A stretch of 64,000 nucleotides of DNA from positions 62,882,042 to 62,946,041 of the forward strand of contig NC_080164.1 of the NCBI RefSeq assembly GCF_950295315.1. Direction: 5' to 3'. Position 1 is the stretch's first letter; every line of letters starts with the position of its first letter. The notes under the pieces are model-generated. The model saw only the letters and a program-made list of their open reading frames with translations, made no database searches and had not been told where the DNA came from. Of the stretch, positions 62,007-64,000 are shown piece after piece. The translations under genes were made by a program, and so were the position numbers. Source of the stretch: Erinaceus europaeus (Eukaryota; Chordata; Mammalia; Eulipotyphla; Erinaceidae).

Positions 62007-62672
62007 CGGGAGTCAGGTGGTGGCGCAGTGGGTTAAGCACACGTGACGCAAAGCGCAGGGACCGGCGTAAGGATCCCAGTTCGAGCCCCCGGCTCCCCAC
62101 CTGCAGGGGAGTCGCTTCACAGGCGGTGAAGCAGGTCTGCTCCCCTCTCTCTCTCTCTCTGTCTTCCCCTCCTCTCTCCATTTCTCTCTGTCCTATCCAA
62201 CAACAAAGCAATGTCAACAATGGCAATAATAACCGCAACAAGGCTGCAACAACTAGGGCAACAAAAAGGGGAAAAAATGGCCTCCAGGAGCGGTGGATTC
62301 ATGGTGCAGGCACCGAGCCCAGCAATAACCCTGGAGGAAAAAAAAAAAAAAAAACCAAACAAATAAAAACACCAATTATGAAATTATCACAGAACAGTCT
62401 AGAGAAGTCCTCTACTGAGACAGAGCAACCCTGGATGACACTAACAAGCTAATCAAGGCTCACCTCTGTATTGGTAAAGGTGGGTGCCTGTAATTGGGCG
62501 TCGCCACAGCTTAAAGTGTTTCTTATCCATCACCATTTCCCATGGTTGCTCTTTGCTCCCAGAATCTTCATTCCCTTCTTTTTCGGTTTTTGGTTCTGGA
62601 GGGTGGCGTCCAACTCCAGGGCTATGAAACATACATGACATTTCCTCCAACCGTCTCATCTCATCAATGGAT
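52397..62672 (-). CDS. STARD7: STARD7, StAR-related lipid transfer protein 7 (exons 2-8, spliced; 5' part missing)
   Basis: Seven exons on the minus strand, joined in frame, encode 273 complete residues that I recognise as STARD7 from the START domain through the C-terminal CGPARIEYA. STARD7 is a START-domain protein that carries phosphatidylcholine to mitochondria; a precursor with an N-terminal targeting sequence goes to mitochondria and a cleaved form is cytosolic. The human protein has 370 residues, so roughly 97 residues of exon 1 (targeting signal and start codon) lie beyond position 64000. Introns run 62463-60908, 60857-58071, 57959-57872, 57788-56448, 56347-53389 and 53303-52582, all GT-AG. 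No stop, frameshift or odd junction is seen, so the gene looks functional. Exons are free of repeats whereas the large introns are packed with SINEs. Confidence 0.97.
52758..52910 (+). mobile_element. SINE class C/D hybrid in STARD7 intron 7
   Basis: CTGGGAGGTGGTGCAGTGGA head joined to CACCACCATAAGCCAGAGCT, a class D body. Confidence 0.65.
52982..53245 (+). mobile_element. SINE class A in STARD7 intron 7
   Basis: GGGAGCCAGGCAGTAGCACA head, opposite to the gene; it ends about 60 bp from exon 7. Confidence 0.9.
53304..53388 (-). CDS. STARD7: STARD7 exon 7
   Basis: The exon has 85 nt, acceptor TTTCACAG and donor GTGAGT. It reads NGFDYLLTYSDNPQTVFPRY then CVSWMVSS and the first base of a Gly codon completed by exon 8. 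The W-x-V-x-x-G-x-P junction precedes the long C-terminal helix that closes the lipid cavity. Confidence 0.97.
53492..53770 (-). mobile_element. SINE class A in STARD7 intron 6, same sense as gene
   Basis: GAATGCTATTTTT flanks both ends; near full length. Confidence 0.93.
53893..54258 (-). mobile_element. SINE class A, long form, with (GCT)n
   Basis: TTCTAGGGTTATTACTGGGG to TACCGCCCAGCCC; the polymorphic A-rich segment contains (TGC)8 at about 54026-54050. Confidence 0.88.
54345..54665 (+). mobile_element. SINE class A, long form
   Basis: GGGGGCTGGGCACAGCAGGT head with a small deletion; it ends AATAACCCTGGAGGCAGGGG. Confidence 0.9.
54692..55010 (+). mobile_element. SINE class A, long form, A-box deletion
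   Basis: GCTGGGCGGTAGCACATGGC skips about 20 bp of the head including part of the A box; it ends AATAACCCTGGATACAAAC. Confidence 0.9.
55034..55298 (+). mobile_element. SINE class B, long form
   Basis: GCCAAGCAGTGCCATACCTG head to CTCAATAATAACCTTGCTAG. Confidence 0.85.
55420..55555 (-). mobile_element. SINE class C
   Basis: AACCAGAAACACTCTGGTAC to TTTATCCACTGCGTCAGC. Confidence 0.88.
55568..55735 (+). mobile_element. MER5A-like hAT DNA-transposon remnant
   Basis: AGTTCCCTGGCCAGAAACAT, CAGCTTCACCTGAGTTTCTA, AAATGCAAATTCTTGGGCCA and TCAAGTTTGAGAGTAGTTGT follow the MER5A consensus order with a central deletion. Confidence 0.7.
55790..56295 (-). mobile_element. SINE class E, split by class A
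   Basis: TCACTGAGGCTTCAATGCTT on one side and GTTTGAACCTGGGTTATGTC on the other. The 56164-56218 part contains repeated AGTACACT/AGTGTACT words. Confidence 0.65.
55845..56133 (+). mobile_element. SINE class A nested in class E
   Basis: GGGTAGTCGGGCGGTAGTGC head; AGAAGTAGAG repeats on both sides. Confidence 0.92.
56348..56447 (-). CDS. STARD7: STARD7 exon 6
   Basis: The exon has 100 nt, acceptor CTTACCAG and donor GTGAGT. One base completes the Arg codon of exon 5, then it reads AVEHPSVPESPEFVRVRSYE and SQMVIRPHKSFDE. This is the turn plus strand region before the C-terminal lid of the START domain. It ends in phase 0. Confidence 0.97.
56562..56838 (+). mobile_element. SINE class A in STARD7 intron 5
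   Basis: GGAGTCTGGCGGTAGCACAG head; AAAGTTGCCT flanks it; tail (GAAA)n. Confidence 0.92.
56850..57012 (+). mobile_element. SINE class B
   Basis: GCACTGAGTGGTGGTGCATC head; shortened pyrimidine body. Confidence 0.8.
57070..57372 (-). mobile_element. SINE class A/B, long form, antisense to the plus strand
   Basis: GCCTCCAGAGTTATCACTGG to GGTGTGCCCTCACCTGGCTC. Confidence 0.85.
57396..57530 (+). mobile_element. SINE class D
   Basis: GGAGAGATAGTATAATAGTC head and CCCAGGTTCAACCCTCAG. Confidence 0.82.
57789..57871 (-). CDS. STARD7: STARD7 exon 5
   Basis: The exon has 83 nt, acceptor TTATTTAG and donor GTACGT. It reads YPMYSRDYVYVRRYSVDQEN followed by NMMVLVS and two bases of an Arg codon. The RDYVYVRR strand is a START family hallmark (the R-D-x-x-x-x-R pattern). 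It is separated from exon 4 by an intron of only 88 nt. Confidence 0.97.
57960..58070 (-). CDS. STARD7: STARD7 exon 4
   Basis: The exon has 111 nt (37 codons, phase 0 at both ends), acceptor CTGCAG and donor GTGAGT. It begins LDTEYRKKWDALVIKLEVIE and ends EVLHWVTHFP. The charged RKKWD segment followed by alternating strands is typical of the central sheet of START domains. Because both ends are phase 0, skipping this exon would keep the frame. Confidence 0.97.
58092..58200 (+). mobile_element. SINE class F, ID-like
   Basis: AGAATGTGGCTCAGTGGCAA and TTTTGCATGCATGAGTTCCT, a tRNA-like head with a short tail; 22 bp from exon 4. Confidence 0.55.
58370..58605 (+). mobile_element. SINE class B, long form
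   Basis: GGGCAGCGGTGCACCTGGTT with an internal deletion joining head to B box; it ends CAATAACCCTAGGGGCAAAA. Confidence 0.85.
58677..58808 (+). mobile_element. SINE class C
   Basis: AAGTGGGAGGTACAGTGCAT head and GAGGTCCTGAGTTCAATC. Confidence 0.8.
59255..59668 (-). mobile_element. SINE class B, split by class C
   Basis: GATAGAGACAGCCAGAAATT to CACACCACCAGTCCC; GCATTATAATCTT repeats flank it. Confidence 0.9.
59353..59511 (+). mobile_element. SINE class C, nested
   Basis: GTGGTCCAGGAGGTGGCACA head, tail of AATCTTTAAAAAAAAAAA; inserted opposite to its host. Confidence 0.92.
59782..59814 (+). repeat. (CA)16 microsatellite in STARD7 intron 3
   Basis: Uninterrupted CA dinucleotides. Confidence 0.97.
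59936..60192 (+). mobile_element. SINE class A
   Basis: GGGAGTTGGGCGGTAGCTCA head; exact AAAAATGCTATAAAGG on both sides. Confidence 0.94.
60243..60380 (+). mobile_element. SINE class A, 5'-truncated
   Basis: It starts at GTAACCCTGGCTCCACACCT without head; AGAGAAAATG at both ends shows that it inserted truncated. Confidence 0.88.
60447..60625 (+). mobile_element. SINE class B, shortened
   Basis: GGCCAGGAGGTGGCACATCT head; (GGAGGA)n-type tail. Confidence 0.8.
60628..60790 (+). mobile_element. LINE-1 3' UTR fragment
   Basis: CTGCACCAAAGTAAAGGACT and GTATTAACTGTTAACTAAAA; 5'-truncated, opposite to STARD7, about 70 bp from exon 3. Confidence 0.65.
60858..60907 (-). CDS. STARD7: STARD7 exon 3
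   Basis: A 50-nt micro-like exon, acceptor TATTCTAG and donor GTGAGT. With the split Val codon it reads VFGTYTDVTPRQFFNVQ, a strand and helix start of the START domain. It is too short to be found by open-frame length alone; it was placed by matching the phase left by exon 2 (one base) and exon 4 (phase 0) and by the residue sequence. Confidence 0.95.
61203..61305 (+). mobile_element. SINE class C/F, old
   Basis: GCCCTAGAGGTAGTGCAGTG head and AACATGAGGCTCTAAGTT. Confidence 0.6.
61368..61591 (+). mobile_element. SINE class B nested in X
   Basis: GGGGCTGGGTGGTGGCACAC head; AAGAATAGGAAAGCT exact on both sides. Confidence 0.94.
61705..61959 (-). mobile_element. SINE class A nested in X (STARD7 intron 2)
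   Basis: CCCTTTTGTTGCCTTTTTTT to TGCGCTACTTCCTGGCTCC; CAGTGTTTCCTTTTT on both sides. Confidence 0.94.
62008..62345 (+). mobile_element. SINE class A, long form, full length (STARD7 intron 2)
   Basis: GGGAGTCAGGTGGTGGCGCA head, intact GGTTCGA-type B box (CAGTTCGAGCCC), long 3' part to AGCAATAACCCTGGAGG; preceded by a 27-base A run at 61980-62006. Confidence 0.94.
62464..62672 (-). CDS. STARD7: STARD7 exon 2
   Basis: The exon has 209 nt, acceptor TTTGCTAG and donor GTGAGC. It starts with the last base of an Arg codon, then reads SIDEMRRLEEM, a low-complexity acidic linker (PPEPKTEKEGNEDSG), and PWEMVMDKKHFKLWRRP, which opens the START fold, then the strand ITGTHLYQYR. It ends with one base of the Val codon completed by exon 3. 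The linker is the least conserved part compared with what I recall of the human protein; the residues from KEQPW onward are essentially invariant. Confidence 0.96.
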
Positions 62673-62752
62673 CTAGCAAATAGAAAAACAGGTACAGAGC
62701 AGATGGTTAGTTACTCCTGTATAATGAAATGCCCATAGAAAGACTTATGTGG

Positions 62753-63025
62753 GAGTCGGGTGGTAAGGCAGCAGGTTAAGCGCAGGTGGCACAAAGCGCA
62801 AGGACCGGTGTAAAGACCCCAGTTCGAGCCCCCGGCTCCCCACCTGCAGGGGAGTCACTTCACAAGCAATGAAGCAAGTCTGCAGGTGTCTCTCTTTTTC
62901 TCCCCCCTCTGTTCCCCCCCCCCCCGCATTTCTCTCTGTCCTATCTAACAACGACATCAATAACTACAACGATAAAACAACAAGGGCAACAAAAGGGAAT
63001 AAATATTTAAAAAAAAAAAAAAGAA

Positions 63026-63074
<49 letters not shown>
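62753..63074 (+). mobile_element. SINE class A with GAAA tail (STARD7 intron 1)
   Basis: GGGAGTCGGGTGGTAAGGCA head; a C11 run at about 62916-62926; tail (GAAG)n/(GAAA)n/(GA)n at 63023-63074; AGAAAGACT flanks both sides. Confidence 0.92.
63027..63074 (+). repeat. (GAAA)n microsatellite, TTTC on the gene strand
   Basis: Tail-derived tetranucleotide run in STARD7 intron 1. Confidence 0.95.
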
Positions 63075-63076
<2 letters not shown>

Positions 63077-63079
63077 AAG

Positions 63080-63257
63080 ACTCATGATGTAAGGGCCTTT
63101 ACCAATCTCCATTGGAATACGTGGGACCCAGGGGGCTACTGGCTTTACCACCCACCCTCCACTGGAATTAGCAGTAAAACCTGTGGCCAGAAGCCGGATA
63201 GAACAGGGCCTGGGCCTGAGACACCCATCCATGGAATTTGAAGAAGAAAAACCTCCG
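63080..63257. other. intron 1 sequence, unassigned
   Basis: No exon or repeat recognised between the SINE and the LINE-1 tail. Confidence 0.4.
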
Positions 63258-63690
63258 ACAACAGATGAGTGGCTGAGCAAGTTGTGGTCTATATACACAA
63301 TGGAATACTACTCAGCTGTAAAAAATGGTGACTTCACCATTTTCAGCCGATCTTGGATGGACCTTGAAAAAATCATGTTGAGTGAAATAAGTCAGAAACA
63401 GAAGGATGAATATGGGATGATCTCACTCTCAGGCAGAAATTGAAAAACAAGATCAGAAAAGAAAACACAAGTAGAACCTGAACTGGAATTGGCGTATTGC
63501 ACCCAAGTAAAAGACTCTGGGGTGTGTCGGTGGGTGGATGGGGAGAATACAGGTCCATGAAGGATGATAAATGACATAGTGGGGGTTGTATTGTTAAATG
63601 GGAAACTGGGGAATGTTGCATGTACAAACTATTGTATTTACTGTTGAATGTAAACATTAATTCCCCAATAAAGAAATAAATTTTTTTAAA
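63258..63690 (+). mobile_element. LINE-1 3' end, 5'-truncated, young
   Basis: It encodes the last ~60 residues of ORF2p (TTDEWLSKLWSIYTMEYYSA then VKNGDF) in frame to 63443, followed by a 3' UTR nearly identical to 43173-43935 and an A tail. Too short to be active. Confidence 0.93.
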
Positions 63691-63692
63691 AA

Positions 63693-63780
63693 AGTCTCAT
63701 GCCTGAGGCTCCAAAGGACCCAGGTTGAATCTCCCACACCACCAGAAGCCACAGCTGAGCAGTGCTCTGGTGAAAGTGCG
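63693..63780 (+). mobile_element. SINE class D, 5'-truncated, GGAA tail
   Basis: GTCTCATGCCTGAGGCTCCA to GAGCAGTGCTCTGGTGAAAG. Confidence 0.85.
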
Positions 63781-63841
63781 GAAGGAAGGAAGGAAGGAAG
63801 GAAGGAAGGAAGGAAGGAAGGAAGGAAGGAAGGAAGGAAGG
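63781..63841 (+). repeat. (GGAA)15 microsatellite, TTCC on the gene strand
   Basis: Fifteen units; second tail-derived tetranucleotide in STARD7 intron 1. Confidence 0.97.
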
Positions 63842-64000
63842 CGAACTGGGTTGACTTCCTTTATTTGTCATAAATACCAAGGAAGCAGAAACTCCCAGCA
63901 CATCTGGCTGTAGACCAGTGACTGAAGATGTTCCTGATTCTTCAAGCAGGAGCAGGGGAGAGGGGGCTCTTTAATGAAGAGAGCCTCAGTCTCTCATTGT

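Overview
The window is mammalian nuclear DNA, and almost all of it is retroposon sequence. The dominant repeats are tRNA-derived SINEs whose heads and tails match those I know from hedgehog (Erinaceus) genomic DNA, so an erinaceid insectivore is the best guess. That identification is an inference from repeat style, not a database match. For brevity the SINEs are sorted here into classes of my own. A: head GTCGGGCGGTAGCGCAGCGG, tail CAACAAGGGCAACAAAAGGG, sometimes a longer 3' part ending AATAACCCTGGAGGCAAAA. B: head CCAGGTGGTGGCGCACCTGG, pyrimidine-rich body, AATAAATAA tail. C: head TCCAGGAGGTGGCGCAGTGG. D: head GATAGCATAATGGTTATGCA. E: head AGCTCACTTGGATAGTGTGC (older). F: head CTCAATGGGTAGAGYRCAGG and similar (older). 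'Repeat X' is a further interspersed family with a fixed A-rich 3' end and variable 5' truncation, probably a LINE 3' tail.

One protein-coding gene is certain: STARD7 on the minus strand, exons 2 to 8 (62672 down to 52397), followed by a 3' UTR of about 1.65 kb that ends at an AATAAA near 50750. Exon 1, with the mitochondrial targeting sequence and the promoter, lies beyond the right edge. The visible exons encode 273 complete residues including the whole START lipid-transfer domain, all junctions are GT-AG, and the reading frame is intact.

Layout: 1-50 kb is gene-poor and looks like the intergenic side downstream of STARD7. It holds stacked and nested SINEs, several 5'-truncated LINE-1 copies (8.0, 12.1-14.6, 20.5-22.0, 23.3-24.2, 27.1-29.3, 43.2-44.4 kb), old MIR/L2 and MLT1-type LTR remnants, microsatellites, a 31-bp minisatellite (26.3-26.8 kb), a 200-N assembly gap (37508-37707), and GC-richer single-copy stretches without recognisable exons. 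50-64 kb is STARD7 with SINE-filled introns and repeat-free exons and 3' UTR.

The most unusual items are two 3'-truncated, tailless retrocopies of small RNAs with target-site duplications: a 5' half of tRNA-Gly(UCC) at 2288-2326 inside an old MIR, and the first ~240 nt of 7SK RNA at 49499-49742. Others are a perfect 80-bp inverted repeat with a 23-nt spacer (5838-6020), a minisatellite with a visible higher-order variant pattern, and a SINE-led insertion carrying non-SINE sequence between long direct repeats (44492-45547). No CRISPR array, operon or bacterial/viral gene system is present.
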